From Alteromonadaceae bacterium M269 (GTDB taxonomy: Bacteria > Pseudomonadota > Gammaproteobacteria > Enterobacterales > Alteromonadaceae): DNA of 64,000 nt. Below the pieces are notes generated by a model that ran no database searches, was not told the origin of the DNA, and was given only the letters and a program-made list of their open reading frames with translations. The stretch lies in contig SMNZ01000003.1 in assembly GCA_004353515.1 (NCBI GenBank), positions 186,001 to 250,000 on the forward strand. The letters run 5' to 3'. The translations under genes were made by a program, and so were the position numbers. Of the stretch, positions 9,027-17,298 are shown one piece after another; positions within the stretch are counted from its first letter, which is position 1; each line of letters starts with the position of its first letter.

Positions 9027-10090
9027 GATTGTGTTCTTTCTGGCTCTCGATAATTAACGACTTCACGTAAGACTGATGTTGCGAAGCAGCCGCTAGGTAA
9101 TTCGAAGCTCAAAGTTAATAGGTTGTCTTGTAGTTTCCATGTCAGGTTCTCAGGATATAAGCTAATTGCCCGACGTTGTTGTTCTAATCCTAATTCTTCC
9201 AAACTTTGACAAATATCAGCGTAATTTGAAGCGGCGTGAGCTTCAAATTCATTGGCCGCCTCGGTGCTATTTAACTCGCCTTTTCCCCATAGAGGTGCTG
9301 AAAGTAGCGCATCTCTATCTTTGATTCTATCGTTTAGTGTTAAATCAGTACCGTCGTTGATAAAAAAGCTGTTACTGCCATTAAGAATAACAGCATCACC
9401 GTCCAATAGTGTGCTGAAGTTTCCTTGTTCAATTCTAAGGCTAGTTAACTGATTGAAAAGCCAAGATCTCAGCGCAGATATTGCTAAATTCCTTTTATTT
9501 CTGTTACGTATGGCCTCGCCTTTAGACAACATTAATCCCAATCGGAGGTTACTTCCGTTGTTGCCAAAACGTTGAGGACCAAAATAGTTCGGAACGCCGC
9601 CTTGCTGGATACTGTTCAGGCGCTGGTCGATATCTTGTGGGTTTTCTATTTCCCTTAACCTGATATCGAAACGATTACCTTTTAGGTTACCGACCTTTAA
9701 CTTCTTGTTATGCCTAATCGTCTTAAGAATTGAAGCGCCTTCGAGCTGAAACTGATCGAAGTTTGGATCCAATTTACCCGGCACATGTAACCCAAACCAT
9801 TGCCGTGTTAATGCATGTTTGTCTTTACGACCTGCATAGCTGACATTGCGTAAAGGTAAATTGAGTTGCTTGGCTAATTGTTCCGCGACAAAAGCGGTAT
9901 TGAGGTTTTGCTTCTGCAACCAGACATAAATGTGCTCTCCTTCACCAGTGAGCTCATAACCTAATTGCTCCTCTACTTGGAAATCCTCTGCTTGTGACTT
10001 GAATACGCCAATTGCTTTGGGGGCACCGTATAGATAAGCCCATTCATCAGTTGGAAGCATACTTTCATTTGCCAATGATGCTTCACTCAT
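9023..10090 (-). CDS. truD: tRNA pseudouridine(13) synthase TruD
   Basis: Converts U13 of tRNA-Glu to pseudouridine. The catalytic region is [20 protein letters not shown] (about residues 80-100), with the active Asp in KDKHA. The TruD-specific block [19 protein letters not shown] lies near residue 160. Length 355 is normal for the family. The frame overlaps ispF by eight bases at its 5' end and surE by four bases at its 3' end, giving a tightly packed operon. Confidence 0.97.
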   Translation of the reverse strand: MSEASLANESMLPTDEWAYLYGAPKAIGVFKSQAEDFQVEEQLGYELTGEGEHIYVWLQKQNLNTAFVAEQLAKQLNLPLRNVSYAGRKDKHALTRQWFGLHVPGKLDPNFDQFQLEGASILKTIRHNKKLKVGNLKGNRFDIRLREIENPQDIDQRLNSIQQGGVPNYFGPQRFGNNGSNLRLGLMLSKGEAIRNRNKRNLAISALRSWLFNQLTSLRIEQGNFSTLLDGDAVILNGSNSFFINDGTDLTLNDRIKDRDALLSAPLWGKGELNSTEAANEFEAHAASNYADICQSLEELGLEQQRRAISLYPENLTWKLQDNLLTLSFELPSGCFATSVLREVVNYREPERTQS

Positions 10091-10577
10091 GAGCGGCAGT
10101 TTGGTTTAGTAGCACAACAGCATGACAGGCAATGCCTTCTTTACGGCCGGTAAAGCCGAGTTTCTCTGTTGTTGTCGCTTTCACATTAACATCTGATACT
10201 GATGCTTCTAAATCCTGCGCAATACGTTCGCGCATAGCATCTATATGCAAAGCCATACGAGGAGCTTGAGCAATAATAGTGCAGTCTAGATTACCTAACG
10301 CGTACCCTTTATCTTTGATCAAACCAAAGACATGTCTCAGTAACACTCGACTGTCTGCATTAGCATAGGCTTGGTCTGTATCTGGGAAATGCTTGCCGAT
10401 ATCTCCCAACGCTAAAGCTCCCAATAAAGCATCGCTGATAGCATGTAAGAGTACGTCGCCATCAGAGTGGGCGATAAGCCCTTGTTCGTGTTCTATGGCA
10501 ACGCCACCAATGATAACCGGACCTGCACCGCCAAATTTGTGTACGTCGTAACCGTGACCAATTTTAATTTTCATCAT
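10083..10577 (-). CDS. ispF: 2-C-methyl-D-erythritol 2,4-cyclodiphosphate synthase
   Basis: The MEP-pathway enzyme forming the cyclodiphosphate from CDP-ME-2-phosphate in isoprenoid synthesis. The N-terminus [10 protein letters not shown] carries the Asp-x-His zinc ligands, [29 protein letters not shown] is the signature, and [19 protein letters not shown] closes the active site. Two adjacent ATGs (10577 and 10574) exist. The gene overlaps ispD by 14 bases. Confidence 0.97.
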   Translation of the reverse strand: MMKIKIGHGYDVHKFGGAGPVIIGGVAIEHEQGLIAHSDGDVLLHAISDALLGALALGDIGKHFPDTDQAYANADSRVLLRHVFGLIKDKGYALGNLDCTIIAQAPRMALHIDAMRERIAQDLEASVSDVNVKATTTEKLGFTGRKEGIACHAVVLLNQTAAHE

Positions 10578-11295
10578 TCGATTTGTTTAGAGTTTCTGTT
10601 AAATAAAATTCCGCGAGTTTAAGGTCGTCAGGATGTGTGACTTTGAGGTTACTCGCACTGGATTCAATGAGAGTAACGGGATAGTTGATCTGTTCCATTG
10701 CCGACGCTTCGTCGGTAATGCTAACACCCGATGCTAACCCACTTTCTAATGCGTCATACAATGCTTGAGCTGGAAAAAATTGGGGAGTTAACGCATGCCA
10801 AAGGTTTTCTCTATCAACAGTTTCTTTAATCTGGCTACTTTCGGTGAAAGAGCGCTTCATAGTATCTCTAACACGAGTAGCTAAGATCCCGCCTGATTCT
10901 CCTTCTGAAAGCTCAAGTAGCTTTGAAATGTCATCATGTCTCACGCAGGGGCGAGCGGCATCATGCACTAATGCCCACGTGTTGTCGTTGGTGTTCTCTT
11001 CCAATAAGTATCTCAAGCCTGCCAATACCGAATCTGCTCTCTCTTTTCCACCCTCGACTCTCTTTATCCAAGAAGCGCTGGAAATAGGTAATTCATCAAA
11101 GTAGTTGTCTTCGGCACCGAGCACCAGAATAATTTGGTTGATTTGAGGGTGGCTAATCAGCCTGCTTAACGTGTGTTCAAGTAAAGTTTTGCCAGCTAGT
11201 TGCAAGTATTGCTTAGGGATATTTGCACCCATGCGTTTGCCTACACCGGCGGCTGGCACAATTGCCGAGAAATATGTTGATGCTGTTTTTGACAT
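10564..11295 (-). CDS. ispD: 2-C-methyl-D-erythritol 4-phosphate cytidylyltransferase
   Basis: Transfers CMP to MEP in the non-mevalonate isoprenoid pathway. The nucleotide-binding start [31 protein letters not shown] is complete, VHDAARPCV is the metal and base-binding motif, and DEASAME follows. Length 243 is usual. It lies 11 bases after ftsB and overlaps ispF. Confidence 0.97.
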   Translation of the reverse strand: MSKTASTYFSAIVPAAGVGKRMGANIPKQYLQLAGKTLLEHTLSRLISHPQINQIILVLGAEDNYFDELPISSASWIKRVEGGKERADSVLAGLRYLLEENTNDNTWALVHDAARPCVRHDDISKLLELSEGESGGILATRVRDTMKRSFTESSQIKETVDRENLWHALTPQFFPAQALYDALESGLASGVSITDEASAMEQINYPVTLIESSASNLKVTHPDDLKLAEFYLTETLNKSNDEN

Positions 11296-11306
11296 GAATT
11301 AAAAGA

Positions 11307-11585
11307 TTATTCGCTAGGTAGTATTCGGTAGAAGGTTTCGCCTTGTTTGATTAAACCTAGTTCGTTTCTTGCTCTTTCCTCAATGGCATCTAAACCAATT
11401 TTTAGATCTTGGATGTCCGCGGCGAGCAGGCTATTTCGCTGCGCAAAGTTGTTATTCTGTAGTGATAGCTTTTCAACTTCTTGTTGCATGAGTCGGTAGT
11501 CGGGGATGCTATGTTTACCGAACCACAAACGGTATTGCAATAAGCACAATAGACTTAGCAATAATGCGGTTACAACTCTAGCCAT
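11307..11585 (-). CDS. ftsB: Cell division protein FtsB
   Basis: A small bitopic divisome protein that pairs with FtsL and FtsQ. From the chosen ATG at 11585 it is 92 residues: a membrane helix (VVTALLLSLLCLLQYRLWFG) and then a periplasmic coiled coil (RLMQQEVEKLSLQNNNFAQRNSLLAADIQDLK) ending EERARNELGLIKQGETFYRIL, the family signature. A GAGGAAT ribosome site stands seven bases before this ATG, whereas the longer frame to 11654 adds an improbable 23-residue lead. The ftsB-ispD-ispF order is conserved in gammaproteobacteria. Confidence 0.93.
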   Translation of the reverse strand: MARVVTALLLSLLCLLQYRLWFGKHSIPDYRLMQQEVEKLSLQNNNFAQRNSLLAADIQDLKIGLDAIEERARNELGLIKQGETFYRILPSE

Positions 11586-11684
11586 TAATATTCCTCGCGA
11601 CACTGGCGGATAACGCAAGTAAGCGTTATGAGGCTTACAGACCCTATTATGCAAGCCTCAGTAACAAAGATAAACAGTCGTCAA

Positions 11685-13436
11685 TTAAAACTTTAGTTTT
11701 TTCAGTAATTTTTCTTTCAGTTCGTCTTTTTTCTTATCAACAACACTGTCTAGTTTAGACTTTAACAGGCCATCAATACTGCTTAGATTGCCGTCAGCAA
11801 GTTGCTCCCAATTAACTAACTGAGCAAGTTGCTGATCGTTTGTTCCGATAGCATCACCAGCTTGTTTATCAAGCTTAGCTTGCAATTCTCCGAGTTTAGC
11901 CTGTGCCTCCTTACTGACACTTCCACTGATAGCCTGCGATAGCTTTTTGTCTAAGTCGGATTTAAAACCCAAAGACGGCGAACTCAGGTTGCCACTGATG
12001 TCTGTATCAATGCTCAGGTCGCTCAGCTGATTAAGGCTGTCTGCAATGATATTGGTGAGTTTGTTGCTACCCTGAGCGTCTAATTGAAGAGAACCCAAAT
12101 CAATTTTGCCGGTTCCGTCCAGTATGTTCTGATTAATTGATAGTTTTCCTGCTGAATTTAATAAAGCACTAGTGAGCGCAACGGAAAGCTTATCTTCCTT
12201 AACCATATCACTGGGTTGCAATGCCAGCCCCGCGAGTTGCCATGCTTGGTTGGCTTTAATACCCAAATCATCTATCCAAAGATCGCCATTCAGTGCTAGC
12301 TTTTGCCAAAGGCTAGTTTTCTCAGCATCAACGGAAAAGGTTGTTGCTCTTCCTAACTTGGTATGGTCATTGGTTATGTCTTTCCAAATACTATCGATAG
12401 CATTCTCTTCCCACTTCACACTGATATTCGCATTGCGAATAAGGAGATCAGGTAGCGGTGTAGTATCAGTAAATTCATACCATCTCCCTGCGTCTGTCAC
12501 TTCCTCTTTTGCTTGTTCTTTGTTGTTTTGTAACATTGGTCCAACAAGCTCGACAGCTGCCAGCAATTTTTCGCTCCAAGCTCGCGTCTGTTCACCAAAT
12601 ATCATCGCAGTTACATCGCTAATAGCTGCTGCGTCGCCTGCTGCTAACCCTTTGAGTTGTTCGTAATCTTCCCCTGGAGCTGCTCTTAACGCTGCGACTT
12701 TGGGAGATAAATCGGCCTTAGCTTCACCAACGGCGTTTTTGAAGTCTTCAAACTGCTTTTTGTCAGCTCGGATTTCTTGCTTTATGGCTTCGAACTTTTC
12801 TTTGGCTGCTAATAACTCAGCGGGATTTTTGTAGTCTGTCTCTTTTAACGCCTCAATTTGCTGCTTGTAATTCTCTAACTTTTCTTTATTCGGTAGCGCT
12901 TTGTACTGTGCTTCGAGCTGTGTTTTATGCAATGCATAAGCTGCTTCTGCATCTGCGATGGCTTTTGTCGTTTTTAGCGGCGACTTTGCTATGAGGTCGT
13001 CGATATCGGGTAGTTCAACATCTCCCTCGTCGAAACTAGGAATAAAACTTTGTTTGGCATCTGGTTGACGGTAGACCTCACCAGGCTTTGAGCGTTCTTG
13101 ATCAAATTCTACGCCTGTTACTTGAAGGTTATTGATAACGACTTTTTGCATAAGTAACGGCAGTATTTCGACGTCTGCTGATAAGGTTTCTGCCTGTACT
13201 TTGTTATTTTGAGGTTGAGCTGGATCGGTAAACTGCAAACGACTTAAGGTCACTGAAAATGGAGAGAGCGTATGGCTCACTTCACTGATATTCACTTCTG
13301 CGCCTAGTGCGCTCCCTAATCCTTTTTCTGCACCCAATTTAATCCAAGTATCTAGAAAAAGTAATGAGATTGAAGCAATACCAGCGACTATGACGATGAA
13401 TGCCCCTAGCCCTGACCAACGAATACTTTGCTTCAT
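11685..13436 (-). CDS. TIGR03545-family membrane-anchored protein, AsmA-like
   Basis: A 583-residue protein that I recognise as the TIGR03545 family by its opening and its partner. Residues about 10-30 form a single membrane helix, followed by an AsmA/DUF748-like segment (AEVNISEVSHTLSPFSVTLSRLQFTDP...VINNLQVTGVEF). A long charged coiled-coil zone lies at about residues 160-250 (AAYALHKTQLEAQYKALPNKEKLENYKQQ). The C-terminus is rich in Asp/Lys and ends KLLKKLKF. Function is unknown; AsmA relatives work in envelope lipid traffic. It starts three bases after the TIGR03546 gene, so the two are an operon. Confidence 0.85.
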   Translation of the reverse strand: MKQSIRWSGLGAFIVIVAGIASISLLFLDTWIKLGAEKGLGSALGAEVNISEVSHTLSPFSVTLSRLQFTDPAQPQNNKVQAETLSADVEILPLLMQKVVINNLQVTGVEFDQERSKPGEVYRQPDAKQSFIPSFDEGDVELPDIDDLIAKSPLKTTKAIADAEAAYALHKTQLEAQYKALPNKEKLENYKQQIEALKETDYKNPAELLAAKEKFEAIKQEIRADKKQFEDFKNAVGEAKADLSPKVAALRAAPGEDYEQLKGLAAGDAAAISDVTAMIFGEQTRAWSEKLLAAVELVGPMLQNNKEQAKEEVTDAGRWYEFTDTTPLPDLLIRNANISVKWEENAIDSIWKDITNDHTKLGRATTFSVDAEKTSLWQKLALNGDLWIDDLGIKANQAWQLAGLALQPSDMVKEDKLSVALTSALLNSAGKLSINQNILDGTGKIDLGSLQLDAQGSNKLTNIIADSLNQLSDLSIDTDISGNLSSPSLGFKSDLDKKLSQAISGSVSKEAQAKLGELQAKLDKQAGDAIGTNDQQLAQLVNWEQLADGNLSSIDGLLKSKLDSVVDKKKDELKEKLLKKLKF

Positions 13437-13439
13437 ATT

Positions 13440-13943
13440 TTAGCTTCCTATGCTTTCGTAAATTTGGAAAAAACGACTGCTTTTAATGACTTCGACAATC
13501 TTCAGCTTATTAACCCAAGTCATGATCTTTTCTCTATATTGAACAACGATGAAACGACTGAAAAACAGCAATGGAACAGCAAGGAGTAAACCAATAGCTA
13601 AACCTCCCATGGTTGAGCTGTGATAAAACTGACTTAAGTGTCCAATAGATGTGTTGTAAAAACCCGTCCATAGAGCAATGAGGCTTTCAGAACTCAATAA
13701 ATTATCTCCCACCAAAAGAAGAACAGGATTTAATAGGATTGAAATAGCCCCGAACACGGCAACTGAGACAATAAAACTAGCGATATTGACGCGGAAGAAC
13801 AGCACGATAAGCAGAAGGAGGATATTATGTAGCCTCCATAACGGCGTTAGCCCAACTATCATTCCTAAAGTAATGGCAATGGCAATTTGCCATGGGCTGG
13901 CCTCGGAGTTAAGTGCCTTTAAAAATTTGGCAAGCAAATGCAT
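13440..13943 (-). CDS. TIGR03546-family membrane protein
   Basis: A 167-residue protein of the DUF2062-like TIGR03546 family. The opening FLKALNSEASPWQIAIAITLGMIVGLTPLWRLHNILLLLIVLFFRVN is characteristic, with the GLTP turn between the first helices. Four or so membrane helices are evident. It is the fixed partner of the TIGR03545 protein encoded immediately downstream. The role is not known; the pairing suggests a joint envelope complex. Confidence 0.85.
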   Translation of the reverse strand: MHLLAKFLKALNSEASPWQIAIAITLGMIVGLTPLWRLHNILLLLIVLFFRVNIASFIVSVAVFGAISILLNPVLLLVGDNLLSSESLIALWTGFYNTSIGHLSQFYHSSTMGGLAIGLLLAVPLLFFSRFIVVQYREKIMTWVNKLKIVEVIKSSRFFQIYESIGS

Positions 13944-14001
13944 GATTTATCCTTTTTTCAGTCATATGGTTGGAGCCGAACAAGACCGTTCTAGTTCATA
14001 T

Positions 14002-14270
14002 ATATAGCTAAATCACTGTTAAATGAGATGCTCAGCGGGATTGAAAAGGAATGAAGACAAGGCTGGTAGATGCAGGCTTGGTGGTGCCAAGTCAAATCTA
14101 GCTAACGCGGTATTCATTCGTTTTAAACCCGGACTTCGTCAGCTTCTCAGCCAAATGACTTCTTTGTTGCCCCCATTTGAAAGGTAGTTGACATTCCTGC
14201 ATGGGGGCGTCGCGAATTCATTGGCCTGAGATAGCTCTGAGTATCACCTTTAACAGTGATTTAGCTATAT
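14002..14270. repeat. MITE-like element with 22-bp perfect terminal inverted repeats
   Basis: The arms atatagctaaatcactgtta... (14002-14023) and the exact complement (14249-14270) are perfect over 22 bp. Weaker pairing continues inwards through gatgctcag / ctctgagtatc. The roughly 225-base interior has no convincing ORF. The ends are unlike those of the other MITE-like family in this window, so this is a separate element. It occupies most of the 378-base gap between the TIGR03546 gene and the PDZ protein gene. Confidence 0.75.
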
Positions 14271-14321
14271 TAACGTAAAACGACTTTCTTGGTTCAATAA
14301 ATAACGTGTAATGGATGGGTA

Positions 14322-14909
14322 TTAACGTCCAATCTTCAAATCATCCGATGGAATATCTAAATAAAGCGTTAATGGTCGCCCATTTCTGAGAACTGAGAAT
14401 TTGAGTGTATCAGTTCGATGAAGTTCCGCTCGGGCTCTGTCAAAGCCAGCAGGATCACTTATATCGATATCGTTGATGGCTTTCAAGATATCGCCTTCCC
14501 GCAAACCGGCTGTGCGAAATAACTTAGGAACTGAGCCTGACGATAAATGGTAAGAATCAACATAGGTACCGTCAAAAGAGGGAGTGGTTTTGATGATTTG
14601 GTCAAGTTGGTTAGGTCTATTGCCTATATCCTGTATTTTAGGCCCTTCTGTTTTCTCTGGGTTTTTTATATCTCCCTCAGAGGTTGGTGTTGTTTGTTGA
14701 AGCATGAGGGTGGGGGGGGACGCCTCATTAGTATCATGATTTGCCTGTTTATTTTCATCAGTCGTGTTATTGGCTTCTGACGTTGTATTTTGAGAAACAT
14801 TATCTGAGGTTTCGATGTCATGTTTAGTGCTCACATCTTTTGAGATTAGATAGATAATCACAGCGACTGCGATGGAAAAGATAGAAAGCAGGTTGAGTTT
14901 TTTAAGCAT
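14322..14909 (-). CDS. Single-pass membrane protein with C-terminal PDZ domain, GspC-like
   Basis: A 195-residue protein. One N-terminal membrane helix (LSIFSIAVAVIIYLI, residues 6-20) is followed by a low-complexity Asn/Thr/Glu linker to about residue 85. A C-terminal PDZ fold then follows: SSGSVPKLFRTAGLREGDILKAINDIDISDPAGFDRARAELHRTDTLKFSVLRNGRPLTL. This resembles the C-terminal part of type II secretion protein GspC, but the central HR domain is missing and no other gsp gene is near. It could interact with the secreted protease encoded divergently at 15298, but that is inference. Confidence 0.75.
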   Translation of the reverse strand: MLKKLNLLSIFSIAVAVIIYLISKDVSTKHDIETSDNVSQNTTSEANNTTDENKQANHDTNEASPPTLMLQQTTPTSEGDIKNPEKTEGPKIQDIGNRPNQLDQIIKTTPSFDGTYVDSYHLSSGSVPKLFRTAGLREGDILKAINDIDISDPAGFDRARAELHRTDTLKFSVLRNGRPLTLYLDIPSDDLKIGR

Positions 14910-15114
14910 GTTACCTAACAGAGGAGGTGTATTCCTAACCCGACATAAAACAAAAGCTTAACCAGCTGGTGATTAATAAACAACGGGTTTTGCTTTTATT
15001 AAGTTTTCACTTGCTCGTAGTTTATTCTAACTAATCACGCTTTTATCACAATTGGTCATAAAATAAACCTAATATTTGACCTGCTTGATATTAAATAGTT
15101 AAAAAAAGACACTA

Positions 15115-15144
15115 ACTTAAAAAATGAACGTTCAGTTTTTAAGT
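15115..15144. promoter_or_regulatory. 30-bp near-perfect palindrome, candidate operator
   Basis: Centred between 15129 and 15130, the arms acttaaaaaatgaac and gttcagtttttaagt pair at 14 of 15 positions around the exact decamer tgaacgttca. It lies in the AT-rich 388-base divergent region between the PDZ protein gene and the subtilase gene, about 100 bases upstream of the putative sigma-54 promoter. It could bind a dimeric regulator or form a hairpin; no regulator can be assigned. Confidence 0.45.
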
Positions 15145-15239
15145 TTTATTTGTCATATTTTAAGTCCTATCTCGGTTTTTATTTTTACCTATTCAAATTA
15201 AATGTAATAAAAACAATTGCTTATGATTTATATGTTTTT

Positions 15240-15255
15240 TGGCATGTTTGATGCT
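15240..15255 (+). promoter_or_regulatory. Candidate sigma-54 (-24/-12) promoter of the subtilase gene
   Basis: The sequence TGGCAT-gtttg-ATGCT matches the consensus TGGCAC-N5-TTGCW at the invariant GG (15241-15242) and GC (15253-15254) with the exact 10-base spacing. The ATG of the subtilase is 43 bases downstream with CGGAG as RBS. A sigma-54 activator gene lies 7 kb away at 22396-25431. Single -24/-12 matches can arise by chance. Confidence 0.5.
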
Positions 15256-15297
15256 CTGTAACTTCGAGATGAATCCATTTATCGAACGGAGTAATAA

Positions 15298-17220
15298 ATG
15301 AAGCTGCTGACCTTTAATACAAAAGTATTTGTTGGTGCCTTGTCACTCATGGGGAGTGCCTCTGCAGTTGTTATATCGAATACTGAAGCTGTTGATTTAT
15401 TTGCGTTATCAAAATCAAGTGAAAGTCAGACAGTTGTTACTCAATCAATTGAAGAAGATAAAGCTTATATTCTTCATGGTATGAGACCGGATGCCATAAA
15501 AGATGCTGTTTCAAAAGTCGGTGGTGTTGTTTCTAAAGAGTTTCCGATTATTAGTGCGGTTAGCGCTGTATTAAGTAATGAACAGGTTTCTGAACTTGGA
15601 GAATACAAAAACTTACGAGTTAGTGAAGACAGGAGCGTTCGCACAGAAAGCGTTGGTGAGCAGTTTATTGTAGATACTCTAATTACGACGCAGACTAAAG
15701 CGAATCAACTTCATCGTTACGGCATCAAAGGCGATGGAGTTAAAGTTGCAGTATTGGACAGTGGTATTTTACTTTCTGGTGAGCAAGGTTCGCATCTACG
15801 TTATGACTCTCACAACCGAGGTCGCGTTTGGGCAAAATACGATGCTATTGAAGGGGCTCAAAATAGACGATTGGATGACGATCATAATGGTCATGGTTCT
15901 CATGTTACTGGGATCATTGCTAGCAGCTTGCGAGATGAAAACGGCCATTACAATGGCATGGCGCCAGACGCAGAGTTAATTTCTATTAGAGCGTTTGATG
16001 AAGATGGAAACGGTAGTTATTCGCAAGTACTTGATGGCCTTAATTGGGTTTACGAAAATAGATGGCGTTATAACATCCGTGTTTTAAATCTTTCTTTAGG
16101 TGCTGAAGTTCAGTCGGTGTATTGGCATGATCCGATTAACCTCGCTGTTATGCGTTTATGGGATGCGGGTGTTGTTGTGGTGACTTCAGCTGGTAATTCG
16201 GGTTCTGACTTCGGTACAGTATCTGTCCCTGGAAATAATCCATACATTATCACTGTTGGCGCCGCGACGGATAACTATACGCCTTTTGATTATTCTGACG
16301 ATCGTATGACAACTTTTTCGTCGCAAGGCCCTACATTTGAAGGTTTCGTAAAGCCGGATATTGTTTCTTACGGTGGTCACGTTAACGCTAAATTCAATAG
16401 CACTCTAGGTAATGGTCGCTATAAGAAGCTCGAAGGTGCAGAGGATTACTACAGCGTCTCTGGTACATCACAAGCTGCTGCCGTTGTCACTGGTGCGGTT
16501 GCATTAATGCTTCAGTACGATCCTAGCCTTACACCTGATGACGTTAAATGTCGTTTAATTTCAACAGCTCGTTCTGATGTGAAAAGTGCGGAGGGTATCG
16601 CAACTCCATTCGCTCAAGGTGCTGGGATGTTAGATGCCTACAGTGCAGTAACTAGCCGAGAGCGCGGTTGTGCTAATAAAGGTCTAGATATTAAAGCTGA
16701 CCTAGATGGCGTTCAGCATTTTAAAGGCCCCACTCGTATTGATGATACCGGCAATATGCTGATTGAGTTATCTGATGGTGACATTCAGGTTGAAGGTAAC
16801 CCTTGGGACTTATCTCGTTCTGAATTGAATGGAAATTCTTGGGACGGTTCTTCAAGCCTTCAAGGTAATCCTTGGGATATCACAGAGCTTTTTAGTGCAC
16901 CGTGGAATGGTACTGAAAACCCATGGGATGGCACGCCTTCGTTGGAAGGTAACCCTTGGGATTTTGATGGTTTTTCTCTAGAAGGTAATCCTTGGGATAT
17001 TAGCGACATTTCTTTAAAGGGAAATTCTTGGGAAGATATATTCTTGCAAGGTAATCCATGGGAAAACACAAATGAAGTGTTGCTTGAAAGTAACCCTTGG
17101 GACCATGTAGGTACTCGCACAGAAAGCCATGATTCTGAAGGCTCAGAACAATCTGGTGGATCATCAACTACTGAGCCCTCTGAAGTTGAAGCTACGGGAT
17201 CTTCAGATAGCGCTTTTTAA
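15298..17220 (+). CDS. Secreted S8 subtilisin-like protease with C-terminal NPWD repeats
   Basis: A 640-residue secreted serine protease. A signal peptide (VFVGALSLMGSASAVV) is followed by an I9-like propeptide at about residues 45-115. The S8 catalytic domain has Asp154 in VAVLDSG, His199 in NGHGSHVTG and Ser391 in SGTSQAA, all intact. Residues about 498-603 hold ten irregular repeats of the form L-x-G-N-P/S-W-D/E. The end is Ser/Thr/Glu-rich, and no membrane anchor or sorting signal is recognised. RBS CGGAG stands eight bases before the ATG. A candidate sigma-54 promoter lies upstream and a strong terminator follows. Substrate unknown. Confidence 0.93.
   Translation: MKLLTFNTKVFVGALSLMGSASAVVISNTEAVDLFALSKSSESQTVVTQSIEEDKAYILHGMRPDAIKDAVSKVGGVVSKEFPIISAVSAVLSNEQVSELGEYKNLRVSEDRSVRTESVGEQFIVDTLITTQTKANQLHRYGIKGDGVKVAVLDSGILLSGEQGSHLRYDSHNRGRVWAKYDAIEGAQNRRLDDDHNGHGSHVTGIIASSLRDENGHYNGMAPDAELISIRAFDEDGNGSYSQVLDGLNWVYENRWRYNIRVLNLSLGAEVQSVYWHDPINLAVMRLWDAGVVVVTSAGNSGSDFGTVSVPGNNPYIITVGAATDNYTPFDYSDDRMTTFSSQGPTFEGFVKPDIVSYGGHVNAKFNSTLGNGRYKKLEGAEDYYSVSGTSQAAAVVTGAVALMLQYDPSLTPDDVKCRLISTARSDVKSAEGIATPFAQGAGMLDAYSAVTSRERGCANKGLDIKADLDGVQHFKGPTRIDDTGNMLIELSDGDIQVEGNPWDLSRSELNGNSWDGSSSLQGNPWDITELFSAPWNGTENPWDGTPSLEGNPWDFDGFSLEGNPWDISDISLKGNSWEDIFLQGNPWENTNEVLLESNPWDHVGTRTESHDSEGSEQSGGSSTTEPSEVEATGSSDSAF
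16789..17105 (+). repeat. Ten-copy coding repeat, G-N-P/S-W-D motif, in the subtilase C-terminus
   Basis: Ten units with core NPWD, NSWD, NPWE, NSWE, APWN or variants occur, spaced 9-16 residues apart and usually preceded by Leu-x-Gly. At DNA level the core ggtaayccttggga recurs with third-base changes, so the repeat is kept at protein level and is not a recent tandem duplication. Confidence 0.85.
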
Positions 17221-17227
17221 CCAAATG

Positions 17228-17257
17228 AAAACAGCGACTTTCGAGAGTCGCTGTTTT
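17228..17257 (+). terminator. Rho-independent terminator after the subtilase gene
   Basis: A 12-bp perfect stem (aaaacagcgact and agtcgctgtttt) with loop ttcgag, followed by attat. It begins eight bases after the subtilase stop codon and separates that gene from the propeller-GGDEF gene. Confidence 0.9.
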
Positions 17258-17298
17258 ATTATGCAATGTATAACAATAAAATAAAGATGGTTAGCTCA

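Noticed and set aside
12172-12666. 164-codon plus-strand frame inside the TIGR03545 gene
   Set aside because: Antisense shadow of a well-supported gene; no RBS and a Ser/Leu-rich composition typical of antisense frames.
14910-15297. Searched for a c-di-GMP riboswitch upstream of the subtilase
   Set aside because: No GEMM-type core or paired helices were recognised; only the palindrome and the -24/-12 sequence are supported.
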